A stretch of DNA of 64,000 nt from SABI01 sp963663665 (GCA_963663665.2 CAXXKP010000001.1:620001-684000); one strand, 5' to 3'. Positions 1-8,818 are shown, counted from the first letter of the stretch. Notes: generated by a model not told the origin, from the letters alone. Program-made: numbers and translations.

Positions 1-21
1 CAATAATTTGTATGGAATGTA

Positions 22-933
22 TTGGCCTTGGATAGTAAACGACTAATAAAACACGACAATAAACGCTCTCTTGTACAATTACTAACTTCAATAATCTCTA
101 ATGCCTATATCATGGGTTTCATTGAAGGAAAAATCTATCAAGGTGGAACAAAAGCTTTCTGTGTTCCAGGTCTAAACTGCTATGCGTGTCCTGGAGCACT
201 AGGGTCATGCCCGATTGGCTCTCTTCAGGCTGTACTTGGCTCTCGTGGAAAATCTTTCTCTTTCTATATAGTTGGATATCTTGCAGCTGTTGGGGCTGCA
301 AGTGGTCGCTTTATATGCAGTTGGGCATGCCCGTTTGGATTCTTGCAAGATCTGCTATATAAAATTCCTTTTATCAAAAAGTTAAAAGTACGTAGACTTC
401 CTGGAGAAAAATATCTAGAAAAATTCCGTTATGTTCTTCTCGTTGTTTTTGTGGTGTTGATTCCGCTGTATGTTGTTGATTTTCTTGGACAAGGAAGCCC
501 TGCCTTTTGTTCCTATATCTGCCCCTCTGGAACTGTTTCAGGATTACTTCTTATGATAAACAATGAAGGTCTCAGAGCATCCGTCGGGTTATTGTTTGCT
601 TGGAAGAATCTAATTCTTATAATTATAACTCTTTCCTCAATCATTATTTATCGCCCATTTTGTCGCTATATGTGCCCTCTCGGAGCTATATATGGTCTGT
701 TCAATCCTATTGCACTTTATCGCTTTAAAATCGATGAAGGAAAATGTACAAAATGCAAAATATGTCAAACAACATGTAAACTTGATATACCCGTATATAT
801 CACACCAAATAGTAGTGCTTGTATTAGATGTGGGGATTGCATCACAGCTTGCCCCCACTCAGCAATTATTCATGGTAAGGAAATATTTAATACCCAAGAC
901 GCTGTACAAAGCGGATCAAATTGTCCATCGTAA
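22..933 (+). CDS. NapH/CcoG-like membrane polyferredoxin
   Basis: Membrane-bound 4Fe-4S protein expected to pass electrons between a membrane partner and soluble carriers. Seen: a Cys-rich N-terminal stretch GLNCYACPGALGSCPIG (residues about 50-66), two transmembrane CxxxCP motifs (CSWACPFGFLQ and CRYMCPLGA) in hydrophobic segments, then a C-terminal two-cluster ferredoxin domain (CTKCKICQTTC and CIRCGDCITACP). This is the NapH/NosR-type architecture at a usual length of about 300 residues. The start is uncertain: the frame is closed by TAA at 4-6 and the only early start codons are TTG at 22 and 28, with no strong Shine-Dalgarno. The tail overlaps the convergent glycerate kinase gene by 47 bp. 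The redox partner is unknown; FMN-binding or reductase partners, if any, would lie upstream of the window. Confidence 0.8.
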   Translation: MALDSKRLIKHDNKRSLVQLLTSIISNAYIMGFIEGKIYQGGTKAFCVPGLNCYACPGALGSCPIGSLQAVLGSRGKSFSFYIVGYLAAVGAASGRFICSWACPFGFLQDLLYKIPFIKKLKVRRLPGEKYLEKFRYVLLVVFVVLIPLYVVDFLGQGSPAFCSYICPSGTVSGLLLMINNEGLRASVGLLFAWKNLILIIITLSSIIIYRPFCRYMCPLGAIYGLFNPIALYRFKIDEGKCTKCKICQTTCKLDIPVYITPNSSACIRCGDCITACPHSAIIHGKEIFNTQDAVQSGSNCPS

Positions 934-2020
934 GAGACATATCACTCTTTGCTCTATGTTTAATTTTTGGAAAATCTTTTGCCACTCTATTAATGCTAAA
1001 TATTGCATTGACTCCCTCTTCATAGGCAGCTTCAATAGTATCTCCAATATCTCCAACAATCGCAACAAGAGGAACATTCAGTTTCTTTGTTCTTCGAGCT
1101 ATTCCAATAACAACTTTCCCCCTCAAACTTTGAACATCAATTTTTCCCTCTCCAGTGAAGACCATATCTGTACCAGCTAATAGTGAGTCAAAATTAACCG
1201 TATCAAGAACAACTTCAATCCCCATCTCTAAAGAAGCATCAAAAAAGGCAACCATGCCTCCTCCCATACCACCTGCAGCTCCAGCTCCAGGAAGAGTAGC
1301 AATATCTACTTCGAGCGAGTCCATTACAACATTTGAGAGGTGTTGTAATGCTTTGTCGAGAGTCCGTACCATTGCTTCATCTGCTCCCTTTTGAGGACCG
1401 AAAACAAAGGCTGCACCACTTTCACCATAAAGAGGGTTGTCGATATCGCACATAGCAACTATTTCAATACCATTAAGGGATGAAGATTTTGTTGATACAT
1501 CAATTGAGACAATATCTGTTAAACTTTCTCCGGTTGGAACAAATGATTTTCCATCTTTATTATAAAAAGAAACACCAATAGCAGCTGCAGCTCCGACTCC
1601 GCCATCATTTGTTGCGCTTCCGCCAAGACCTACAACAATTTTTTTACATCCCCGCGAAACTGCATCTAAAATGAGTTCACCAACGCCGAAAGTGGTAGCT
1701 TGATGAGGTCGTAAATCATCGCCTACTTGAGGCAAACCTGCACAAGCGGCCATTTCTATAATTGCAGTATCTTGATTGATGATGCCATAAAAGGATTCTA
1801 TTTTATTAAAATGAGGTCCTGTGACCTCAACAATGATTTTTTCTCCACCAATCGCTTCTAAGAAAGAATCTACAGTTCCCTCCCCTCCGTCAGCGACTGG
1901 AATAGAAAGAATTTCAACATTTTCGTAGTATTTTCTAATTGCTTCACTCATAAGTGAACATACTTCAGATGAGCTCATCGTCCCTTTAAAAGAATCTGGT
2001 ATGAGAATACATTTTTTCAT
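887..2020 (-). CDS. Glycerate kinase (GlxK/GarK family)
   Basis: Phosphorylates glycerate to a phosphoglycerate feeding lower glycolysis; cytoplasmic. Seen: N-terminal DSFKGTMSS, the GGEGTVDSF motif (about residue 50) and the GLGGSATNDGG glycine loop near residue 130, all hallmarks of the family; 377 residues, the usual length. The chosen ATG at 2020 is preceded by AAAGAGGG at good spacing; an upstream in-frame extension of eight codons lacks a better ribosome site. The 3' end overlaps the convergent polyferredoxin gene. Whether the product is 2- or 3-phosphoglycerate cannot be told from sequence. Confidence 0.93.
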   Translation of the reverse strand: MKKCILIPDSFKGTMSSSEVCSLMSEAIRKYYENVEILSIPVADGGEGTVDSFLEAIGGEKIIVEVTGPHFNKIESFYGIINQDTAIIEMAACAGLPQVGDDLRPHQATTFGVGELILDAVSRGCKKIVVGLGGSATNDGGVGAAAAIGVSFYNKDGKSFVPTGESLTDIVSIDVSTKSSSLNGIEIVAMCDIDNPLYGESGAAFVFGPQKGADEAMVRTLDKALQHLSNVVMDSLEVDIATLPGAGAAGGMGGGMVAFFDASLEMGIEVVLDTVNFDSLLAGTDMVFTGEGKIDVQSLRGKVVIGIARRTKKLNVPLVAIVGDIGDTIEAAYEEGVNAIFSINRVAKDFPKIKHRAKSDMSLTMDNLIRFVQRLGY

Positions 2021-2096
2021 ATCATTGCCCTCTTTGTTATACAAATTGTTAGGCTATACTATACTAAATGAGTTTTTTTATGCTAGTAGGGGTAGT

Positions 2097-2915
2097 TCAA
2101 AGAATGATGAATGAGATGGTTGCTGCAAAAAGAACTGCAATAACATTGCTTATTAGATTAACTACATCATTATCTATCCATCGAATTCCTCTACAAAGTT
2201 CAAAAGATAGCCCATCTCTACTGTTTCGCTCTGTGATTAGATTATTTTCCGGATCCCAATAATGACCTTGGATGGTCGCACCTAAATAGCTATCTACAAA
2301 GGATCCAACAACACCACTTATTGAGATAATCATTGCTAAAATAAAATGAATTACTAAACCATTCGATGCGTATGCATTATACCAAGAACTCCCTATAAAA
2401 ATTGCACCAGTTATTGAACTAATAGAACCCACCCAGGTAACTCCGCCACTCATCCCAGGAGGTACAGGTTTCAATGTAATAATAGAGACTGGAGGAGTAG
2501 CTGAAAGAATTCCAGCTTCACTTGCCCAAGTATCAGCAGTACTTGTCGCAATGGATGCGCCAAATATAACGAGAGCGATCATGTCACCTGTAACGCCATA
2601 CAAAAGGGCAGCAATACCAGCAATTCCCCCGTTAGCAAAGACTTGAATCCAATCCCTCTTGCTCCCCTTTTTATGTATTTTAGAAGTATCAACATATCTA
2701 ACGTATCTTCCAAGTCGCCCAATAACATTTGCAGAAACAAAAAAGAAAACAAGAAGAAGCCAACCTTTAAATCCAGTGTAATAGTAGACGATAAATCCAA
2801 GCAAAAAGGCACTAAGACCTCCTGAGACCGTCAACAGCTTAAATAATATAGCTATAGTGAGGAGAATCCCATTAATGGAAAGCGGAATAAGAATTGCATA
2901 GATATCTATATTCAT
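2097..2915 (-). CDS. DUF92 membrane protein, VTE6/phytyl-phosphate-kinase-like
   Basis: Integral membrane protein of the DUF92 (TIGR00297) family, whose plant member VTE6 phosphorylates phytyl phosphate to the diphosphate. Seen: about six hydrophobic helices, the conserved KGSKRDWIQVFANGG loop (about residues 84-98) and the ASIATSTADTWASEAG motif (about residues 120-135) that define the family; 272 residues. Its start overlaps the end of the upstream gene (2912) by 4 bp, so the two are translated together. Inference: with that neighbour it would make a two-step kinase pathway from an isoprenoid alcohol to a diphosphate. The bacterial substrate (polyprenol, farnesol, phytol) is unknown. Confidence 0.75.
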   Translation of the reverse strand: MNIDIYAILIPLSINGILLTIAILFKLLTVSGGLSAFLLGFIVYYYTGFKGWLLLVFFFVSANVIGRLGRYVRYVDTSKIHKKGSKRDWIQVFANGGIAGIAALLYGVTGDMIALVIFGASIATSTADTWASEAGILSATPPVSIITLKPVPPGMSGGVTWVGSISSITGAIFIGSSWYNAYASNGLVIHFILAMIISISGVVGSFVDSYLGATIQGHYWDPENNLITERNSRDGLSFELCRGIRWIDNDVVNLISNVIAVLFAATISFIIL

Positions 2916-3580
2916 AGAGCACCTAACAGAAGAGCACTTATAAGTGCTGTCAATATTGGTACAGAAAGATTATCTAACCCTGAAGGGGTAAATATTTCAA
3001 TAACCATAGCAGTAAAAGAGATAAAGACAGCTCGTAGAACCCAAGAGATAGTTACAACATCATCAACCTTAAAAGCAATCGAGGTAAGGAGAATCACAAT
3101 AAATGTAACAATTAACATCACTATAGAGCCAATATATGTTTTTTTCCCAAATACTTTCTTTTTTCCAAAAAATTTCCCAATCAGGGCGGCAAAACCATCT
3201 CCATACCCCATTGTGAATATGCCTATAGTACTTGCCCACATAGGAATAGTATTTGTATATGCAAGAAGAACTAGAACAAGAAGTGAAACTGGAAAATAAA
3301 CTAATCCCAAATTTCTTTTTATATCTTTTTCACCAAGGATATGAGCTAATCCAGTGAACACAGCTACCGAGTTAGCTATGATGAAGAAGATGGGTCCAAT
3401 TACTGCTTGGCTAAGAGTATTGAAAGAAGCAATAAGTATAAACCACCAATTAGACACTGCAATATGAATAAATTTCCTCACGACTTCAGGAGAAATTTTT
3501 TCAATACGCGTCATGAGTACACCAAGGCTGATGACTACCCCCACAAAAACAAAGGAAAGTATTAAACCATTAATATTCAT
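2912..3580 (-). CDS. VTE5/dolichol-kinase-like CTP-dependent isoprenoid kinase
   Basis: Polytopic membrane protein of the phytol kinase/dolichol kinase/CDP-diglyceride synthetase superfamily. Seen: SPEVVRKFIHI near the N terminus, the MGYGDGFAALIGKFFGKKKVFGKK-type signature (Gly-Asp-Gly then basic loop, about residues 125-150) and K-T-Y-I-G-S, all typical of VTE5/SEC59 kinases. The ATG at 3580 is chosen although no Shine-Dalgarno precedes it, because a promoter ends six nucleotides before it, implying a leaderless message. A TTG start at 3607 is possible on open frame alone but would lie inside that promoter. Overlaps the DUF92 gene by 4 bp. Confidence 0.75.
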   Translation of the reverse strand: MNINGLILSFVFVGVVISLGVLMTRIEKISPEVVRKFIHIAVSNWWFILIASFNTLSQAVIGPIFFIIANSVAVFTGLAHILGEKDIKRNLGLVYFPVSLLVLVLLAYTNTIPMWASTIGIFTMGYGDGFAALIGKFFGKKKVFGKKTYIGSIVMLIVTFIVILLTSIAFKVDDVVTISWVLRAVFISFTAMVIEIFTPSGLDNLSVPILTALISALLLGAL

Positions 3581-3586
3581 TTTTCG

Positions 3587-3615
3587 AATATATGCCGTAT
3601 TTGACAAATTGGCAA
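3587..3615 (-). promoter_or_regulatory. Promoter of the VTE5/VTE6-like pair, predicted leaderless
   Basis: On the minus strand TTGCCA (3610-3615), a 17-bp spacer and TATATT (3587-3592) precede ATG 3580 by six nucleotides. Transcription would begin at or next to the start codon. No Shine-Dalgarno is present. Inference from sequence only. Confidence 0.5.
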
Positions 3616-3778
3616 TATATTGACAGGAATAAAGTTGCGTGGTATTGTAAACTTGCTTTCGTTTTTGAGTTGCAGGTGGGTCTTATAATCACGTTTTTTT
3701 TTGAGTCGTTTAGTTCGTATTCCCAACAGACCGATTATTTTGAACCAAACATGCCGCCAAATGAAGCAATAATAAAGA

Positions 3779-3801
3779 ACAGGGGTTACCCCTGTGAAGG
3801 A
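3779..3801 (+). promoter_or_regulatory. Hairpin abutting the ribosome site of the RRM gene
   Basis: A perfect 7-bp GC-rich inverted repeat, ACAGGGG (3779-3785), loop TTA, CCCCTGT (3789-3795), ends directly at the Shine-Dalgarno GAAGGA (3796-3801) of the RNA-binding protein. Such a placement could control ribosome access. A TATAAT at 3684-3689 is a possible -10 box giving a leader of about 110 nt, but its -35 is unclear. Confidence 0.5.
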
Positions 3802-3807
3802 TGCTTT

Positions 3808-4083
3808 ATGGCAAAAAAAATCTATGTTGGCAACATGAGCTACGCCACATCCGAAGAAGAACTTCGGGACCTTTTCTCACAGTACGGAACAGTATTGAGT
3901 GCAAACATTATCATCGATAGAGAAACTCATCGCCCAAAAGGCTTTGGATTTGTTGAGATGGAAGAAGACTCAGCTGCAGAAGCTGCTATTTCCCAACTTG
4001 ATGGAAAAGAATTCGCTGGACGCAATCTTCGTGTTAACGAAGCTATTGCAAAACCACGACCAAGCAGAGGCTATAGAGACTAA
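3808..4083 (+). CDS. RRM-domain RNA-binding protein
   Basis: Small single-RRM protein, 91 residues, like the cold-induced Rbp proteins of cyanobacteria and spirochaetes. Seen: RNP2 KIYVGNMSY at the N terminus, RNP1 KGFGFVEM near residue 47, and a short basic tail ending RPSRGYRD. ATG 3808 is chosen because GAAGGA lies six bases upstream; the open frame further upstream has no RRM sequence. A strong terminator follows at once, so the gene is probably monocistronic. Probable role: RNA binding in the cytoplasm. The hairpin touching its ribosome site suggests post-transcriptional control. Confidence 0.92.
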   Translation: MAKKIYVGNMSYATSEEELRDLFSQYGTVLSANIIIDRETHRPKGFGFVEMEEDSAAEAAISQLDGKEFAGRNLRVNEAIAKPRPSRGYRD

Positions 4084-4103
4084 TTATCTCTCTAGTTGTA
4101 CTG

Positions 4104-4142
4104 AAAGACCACTTGATTTTATTTTCAAGTGGTCTTTTTTTC
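4104..4142 (+). terminator. Rho-independent terminator of the RRM gene
   Basis: A 13-bp perfect stem AAAGACCACTTGA / TCAAGTGGTCTTT with an 8-nt loop, followed by a run of T. It ends before the convergent DUF2207 gene. Confidence 0.92.
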
Positions 4143-4155
4143 TCCGCATCTCCTA

Positions 4156-6045
4156 CTACCAGGCGCCGCCTCCGCCGCCTCCAAATCCCCCACCACTGAA
4201 TCCACCAGAGCCACCAAATGAATGACCTCCAGGACCTGTAGTACTTCCTTTAGGAGCAAGATTCGCCGTGAGAGAAGTATCACATCGATGAATCATAGAA
4301 CTAAGGGCAATTGAATTAAATAGAAGTGTATCTCCCGAATACCAACGAGGAGGTTCTAATGTAAAAGAACTGAATTTCTTAGACCATTTTTTCTCTAGCC
4401 CAAGAACAATAGCAAAGGAAAGAATTTTATAATAATACTCAGGATCTTTTTCGATCATCCTTTTCAATTCATCCAATTCAACTTTTTCAATAAATTCTCT
4501 TAATCCCAGCACTTTCTCTAATTGTTCAACTCCGTAGGGACTACGCTGAGTCGTAATAATTGAGAATAGAGATAATAGTAGTATTGAAACGAGTGCAATC
4601 GGAATAGAAATAAATGCAAGGGTTTGTTGATTCGTAACAAAATACGCAATTCCTAACAAGACAATAGTAAAAACAAGAAAAACAATCGTAAAAAGCAAGA
4701 AGAACATCATCTTAGAAAAAGATTTTCTTATATGCCATTTCCTAAACATCGTATAGAAGAGAACAGAATCTATTATCATATAGAGAAGAGAAACTGCTGC
4801 AATCATAAGTGTGGAAATTCCTACATAATTAAGAGTAATCACTAAAGAAAGCATAAGAATCGGAACAAATGTAAAAAGTGTTATGAGTCTAGCTTTCGTC
4901 ATAGAAACTTTGTTATCTAGCCTTCTCTCTTTTGTATAATAGGATTTCACTTTCTGTTGCACTTGTGTATAAACCTTAAAAAACTCACCAGTTAAATCTT
5001 TTTCTGTTACTACACCATTATTTCCAAGACCAAAGAATTTATTATATAATAACTGCTCATGAGAAGAAGCACCACCAAGAGGTTTTCCTTTCACAAAAGA
5101 GAGTTTCTTTCCATCTTCGATAATAGTTAATGCTCCTTTATCAGCCCAATAGAAAAGCATACTCGTTACATCATGAGGATCAAGTGAAGAATCAATAATA
5201 TATCCAGCATCCATCGGAGATATTCCTTCGGGAGGATAGAACTGAGGAACAATAATCAATTGTTTGTCTTTTCCATATGTATTCCACCAGCGAAATGCAA
5301 CACCAATAACTAATAAAGTAAGTATTAGAGCAAAGGGAGCAATCATTCCTTGATAATTAGGTCGTTTTACATAGTATCCTTGAGGAAGTTCCACCCTAAT
5401 AGTAACCGCTTCACCCTCAGAAAGGGTATCAACACTTCCTGTGATTATTGTGGATGTAGAATCAATACTCCACTTCACACCTTTATCACCAACCGATCCG
5501 TACAAACCTCTATTGAAATAAATATTTTCACGATTGACAGGAAAAGGAAATTTGAGAGTAAAAGTAGTCTTTCTAATAGGTTCTTGCCAATCAACTCCTA
5601 TGATATTGAAATAAAATTCATCATACTCATCGAACCTATCTTCACCGATATCATATCTATAAGCAAGAGAATAATCGTGGGTACCCGTAACGGTTCTATC
5701 TGCACTACCGAGACGGATTGTAACATCCCCAGATGATCTACTCACATCTATTTCATCACTTGCTTTAATTCGTGAAACCCTAGCATACAGAGTACTTCCT
5801 TCTTCATTGATACGGAAAGCAGTTGGAAGGGAACGATAAAACCCATGTTTAGGAACATTAAATGTAAGAATAGCTTGTTCTTCTATGTCGTAATAACCTT
5901 TTTCCGTAACATTGATTATCGTATCAAAGGAATCAATCGTGTAATCAGCAGCACTTACAAAAGTAAGGGCGCATACTAGGAGAAAAAGAGTTATTATTCC
6001 CCTCTTAAAAAGCTTATTTTGAGAAAGAGACTGTAACACGTTCAC
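4156..6045 (-). CDS. DUF2207 membrane protein with glycine-rich tail
   Basis: Predicted membrane protein of the DUF2207 family (629 residues). Seen: N-terminal signal peptide or anchor (residues 10-32, ending FVSAADYTI), a long extracytoplasmic beta-rich region containing the typical YSLAYRYDIGEDRFDEYDEFYFNIIG stretch (around residues 125-150), a transmembrane helix near residue 240, two further helix clusters at about 390-500, and a C-terminal Gly-rich tail ending GGGGGGAW. Start GTG 6045 has GAGGAGG upstream and overlaps the lemA end by 32 bp. LemA/DUF2207 pairs occur in many bacteria; the function is unknown, with membrane-stress or envelope roles often proposed. Confidence 0.85.
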   Translation of the reverse strand: MNVLQSLSQNKLFKRGIITLFLLVCALTFVSAADYTIDSFDTIINVTEKGYYDIEEQAILTFNVPKHGFYRSLPTAFRINEEGSTLYARVSRIKASDEIDVSRSSGDVTIRLGSADRTVTGTHDYSLAYRYDIGEDRFDEYDEFYFNIIGVDWQEPIRKTTFTLKFPFPVNRENIYFNRGLYGSVGDKGVKWSIDSTSTIITGSVDTLSEGEAVTIRVELPQGYYVKRPNYQGMIAPFALILTLLVIGVAFRWWNTYGKDKQLIIVPQFYPPEGISPMDAGYIIDSSLDPHDVTSMLFYWADKGALTIIEDGKKLSFVKGKPLGGASSHEQLLYNKFFGLGNNGVVTEKDLTGEFFKVYTQVQQKVKSYYTKERRLDNKVSMTKARLITLFTFVPILMLSLVITLNYVGISTLMIAAVSLLYMIIDSVLFYTMFRKWHIRKSFSKMMFFLLFTIVFLVFTIVLLGIAYFVTNQQTLAFISIPIALVSILLLSLFSIITTQRSPYGVEQLEKVLGLREFIEKVELDELKRMIEKDPEYYYKILSFAIVLGLEKKWSKKFSSFTLEPPRWYSGDTLLFNSIALSSMIHRCDTSLTANLAPKGSTTGPGGHSFGGSGGFSGGGFGGGGGGAW

Positions 6046-6568
6046 GAGCCTCCTCTTCTATTGTTAGATAGGTGAGTTTTTGAAAGTGTGTAATAGAGGC
6101 AATAATTGAACTCGGTACTGTCTGAATGATGGTATTTATATCACTTACAATAGCATTATAATACTTTCTTGCATGTAGCAGTTCATCTTCAATCATCTGC
6201 AACTGTTTCTGTAAATCCAAGAATCCTTGATTTGCTTTAAGATCCGGGTAGTTCTCACTTAATGCAAATAAAGATTTAAGAGTTGAACTAAAAGCATTTG
6301 CTGCATCATTTTTTTCTGTAAGAGTAGTTGCAGCCATCGCTTTGTTTCTTGCTTCAATGACCCCCACCAAGGTTTCTTTTTCATGAGAAGCGTATCCTTT
6401 TACTGTTTCGACAATATTAGGAATAAGGTCATATCTCTTTTTCAAATGAGCATCAATGGCTGCAGCTGATTCTTCACTTTGGTTTCTAAGCCTTATAAGC
6501 TTATTATAAACACCAACTCCGTATAGTACGAGCAAAAATAATACAACTAATATAATGATAAATGCCAT
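6014..6568 (-). CDS. lemA: LemA family protein
   Basis: Single N-terminal membrane helix (residues 3-20) followed by a helical cytoplasmic or periplasmic bundle. Seen: the family signature YNKLIRLRNQSEESAAAIDAHLKKRYDLIPN, then VKGYASHEKETL and the FSSTLKSLFALSENYPDLKAN segment; 184 residues, the normal length. Start ATG has AAGGAGAAT upstream. It overlaps and precedes the DUF2207 gene, forming a two-gene operon. Biochemical role is not established for the family. Confidence 0.93.
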   Translation of the reverse strand: MAFIIILVVLFLLVLYGVGVYNKLIRLRNQSEESAAAIDAHLKKRYDLIPNIVETVKGYASHEKETLVGVIEARNKAMAATTLTEKNDAANAFSSTLKSLFALSENYPDLKANQGFLDLQKQLQMIEDELLHARKYYNAIVSDINTIIQTVPSSIIASITHFQKLTYLTIEEEARERVTVSFSK

Positions 6569-6646
6569 TCCTTTATTCTCCTTATGTCATATTTACATAT
6601 AGACTCATAATACTTCACTGCATCTATAACGTCTAGTAAATCTTCT

Positions 6647-6680
6647 TGTCTTTTCATCCTTTGTGTTGTATATTCATACA
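6647..6680 (+). promoter_or_regulatory. argR promoter with overlapping palindrome (possible ARG box)
   Basis: TTGTCT (6647-6652), 16 bp, TATATT (6669-6674). The palindrome TGTAT-ATTC-ATACA (6667-6680) covers the -10 box and resembles half of an ARG-box operator, which would fit ArgR autoregulation. Inference; no second box was recognised. Confidence 0.4.
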
Positions 6681-6715
6681 GAAATTAAAGAATAAATATC
6701 CAATTGGAGAATGAG

Positions 6716-7186
6716 ATGAAAGAGCGCAATAATAGACTTTCAGTAGTAAAAGAGTTAATAAAGAACAATAGAATCGATAACCAAGACATGTTATTGGAAC
6801 TTTTAAACGAGAAAGGATTCAATGTTACTCAAGCTACTCTCTCAAGAGATTTGAAAATGTTAAAAGTTGGTAAAATTTCAGATGGATGGTCTGGTTACTA
6901 CTACGCTCTACCTGAGAATGACTTAATTTCGGAATCTGAAAAATCGTATATCCAAGATGTAAGAAGAGGTGTTCTCTCAATTGAGTTCAGCCAAAACTTT
7001 GGGGTCATTAAGACTCGAAGCGGTCACGCAAACTCTGTTGCCCTTGCCCTTGATGTACTAGCCCTACCAGAAATACTTGGTACCCTTGCAGGAGATGATA
7101 CTATATTTGTCATCTTAAGAGAGGGCATGAATAAGGAAGACCTGTTAGAAGGATTTAAGATGCGTATTCCTGAAATAGATGGGTAA
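6716..7186 (+). CDS. argR: Arginine repressor ArgR
   Basis: DNA-binding arginine-responsive regulator (156 residues). Seen: N-terminal winged helix with the recognition signature VTQATLSRDLKMLKV (about residues 35-49) and the C-terminal oligomerisation and arginine-binding domain with GHANSVALALD and GTLAGDDTIFVILRE (about residues 120-135), where the paired Asp residues contact arginine in known ArgR. ATG 6716 is preferred because GGAG lies six bases upstream; a TTG at 6704 is in frame but overlaps that site. No arginine gene is in the window, so its targets lie elsewhere. Followed 48 bp later by pgi. Confidence 0.95.
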   Translation: MKERNNRLSVVKELIKNNRIDNQDMLLELLNEKGFNVTQATLSRDLKMLKVGKISDGWSGYYYALPENDLISESEKSYIQDVRRGVLSIEFSQNFGVIKTRSGHANSVALALDVLALPEILGTLAGDDTIFVILREGMNKEDLLEGFKMRIPEIDG

Positions 7187-7234
7187 GTATCTCATAAATC
7201 AATTTCTGACGTTTCTCAAAATTAGGAGTTAATC

Positions 7235-8818
7235 ATGGAATTTAAGAATCTTGATGCCCTTTCATCATTTTCTACTTTAAAAAATCTACCTCGTCTTCAA
7301 GTTAAAGACATCCTCACTGGTGAGAGAATTACTTCGTCCAACATAGCACTAGGTGGAGATCTCACTTACAACTATAGTGCTCTTCCTGTTAACGAAAAAC
7401 ATCTGGAAGTGATGCAAGAATTAGCAATAGAGCAGCAGCTCATTGAAAAATATCGATCGATCCTAACTGGCAAGATAATGAATACAGGTGAAAATAGACT
7501 TGTATTACACCATCTTACAAGAGGAAATGTTTTAGGAGACGATAATAAAGTTATTGCTGAAGAGGTAGAAAAAGGTGAATTCTACCAGCAACAACGTAAA
7601 AGAATAGCACAGTTTGCTTCAAAAGTTCGTAATGGAGAAATAGTTGGCTCAACTGGAAAAAAATTTAACACAGTCATCCAGATAGGAATTGGCGGTAGTG
7701 ATTTAGGTCCCCGAGCAATGTATTTAGCACTCAAAGGATGGGCTGAAGGAGAACAAAAAGATATTCTAGAAGCTCGGTTTATCAGCAATGTAGACCCAGA
7801 TGACGCTAGCGACATCTTAAGTACCATCAATATTGAAACCTCATTGTTTATCCTTGTCTCAAAAAGTGGAACAACACAAGAAACTCTTACAAACTTTGAA
7901 TTCGTGAAACAAGCCATTAATAATACTCATATCAAGGGAATAGATTCATCTAAACATCTGATTGCTGTCACGAGTAATACTAGCCCATTAGCTACATCAA
8001 AAGATGTCATGGATGCTTTTTATATTGATGATTTCATTGGTGGAAGATACTCTTCAACAAGCGCAGTAGGTGCTCTAGTTCTTAGCTTAGCATATGGCAG
8101 TGATGTAGTAGAGGAATTCCTACTTGGTGCACATGAGGCAGATATTGCGGCCTTAGAAGAAGACATAACAAAAAATGGAGCTCTTTTAGATGCTTTGATT
8201 GGGGTATATCTTAGAAATGTTTTCCTTTACCCTTATTCAGCTATTCTCCCCTATTCTCAAGCACTCTCTCGTTTTCCAGCACACCTTCAACAACTTGACA
8301 TGGAAAGTAATGGTAAACAAGTAAATCGGGACGGAAATCCTATCTCCTATTCTACTGGACCTGTTATATTTGGAGAGCCAGGAACAAATGGGCAACACTC
8401 ATTCTACCAGTTACTCCATCAAGGAACAGACATAACCCCGCTACAGTTTATTGGATTTAAAGAAAGTCAAAGAAAAAATGATATTCTTGTTGATAATAGT
8501 AGTAGCCAAGAGAAACTACTTGCTAATCTAATTGCTCAAATAGTTGCTTTTGCACTTGGAAAGGATGATGATAATCCTAATAAACAGTTTAACGGTAACA
8601 GATGCTCTTCTTTAATCTATGGAACACGCCTAACGCCGAAGAATTTAGGAGCATTACTTGCTCACTATGAAAATAAAGTGATGTTTCAAGGATTTATATG
8701 GAATATCAACTCCTTTGACCAAGAAGGTGTTCAGCTTGGAAAGGTTTTAGCTAAAAAAGTATTAGATGGAGCACTTGGTAATGAGCATCTTAAAGCATTC
8801 ATGGGAATTCTTTTATAA
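7235..8818 (+). CDS. pgi: Glucose-6-phosphate isomerase
   Basis: Interconverts glucose-6-phosphate and fructose-6-phosphate in glycolysis; cytoplasmic. Seen: IGIGGSDLGPRAMYLAL (about residues 150-166), the GGRYSSTSAVGAL signature near residue 270 and QQLDMESNGKQVNRDG near residue 350, whose Glu is the catalytic base in the family. 527 residues, a standard length. Start ATG has TAGGAG upstream. Forms a likely transcription unit with argR and ends at a hairpin shared with the convergent metY gene. Confidence 0.96.
   Translation: MEFKNLDALSSFSTLKNLPRLQVKDILTGERITSSNIALGGDLTYNYSALPVNEKHLEVMQELAIEQQLIEKYRSILTGKIMNTGENRLVLHHLTRGNVLGDDNKVIAEEVEKGEFYQQQRKRIAQFASKVRNGEIVGSTGKKFNTVIQIGIGGSDLGPRAMYLALKGWAEGEQKDILEARFISNVDPDDASDILSTINIETSLFILVSKSGTTQETLTNFEFVKQAINNTHIKGIDSSKHLIAVTSNTSPLATSKDVMDAFYIDDFIGGRYSSTSAVGALVLSLAYGSDVVEEFLLGAHEADIAALEEDITKNGALLDALIGVYLRNVFLYPYSAILPYSQALSRFPAHLQQLDMESNGKQVNRDGNPISYSTGPVIFGEPGTNGQHSFYQLLHQGTDITPLQFIGFKESQRKNDILVDNSSSQEKLLANLIAQIVAFALGKDDDNPNKQFNGNRCSSLIYGTRLTPKNLGALLAHYENKVMFQGFIWNINSFDQEGVQLGKVLAKKVLDGALGNEHLKAFMGILL

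Noticed and set aside
1..21. C-terminal end of an upstream ferredoxin gene (frame reading CMECIG before a stop)
   Set aside because: Too few bases to judge; the similarity to a CxxC motif may be chance.
692..1180. 162-residue plus-strand frame overlapping the polyferredoxin and glycerate kinase ends
   Set aside because: It is a shadow of two well-supported genes and has no recognisable domain.
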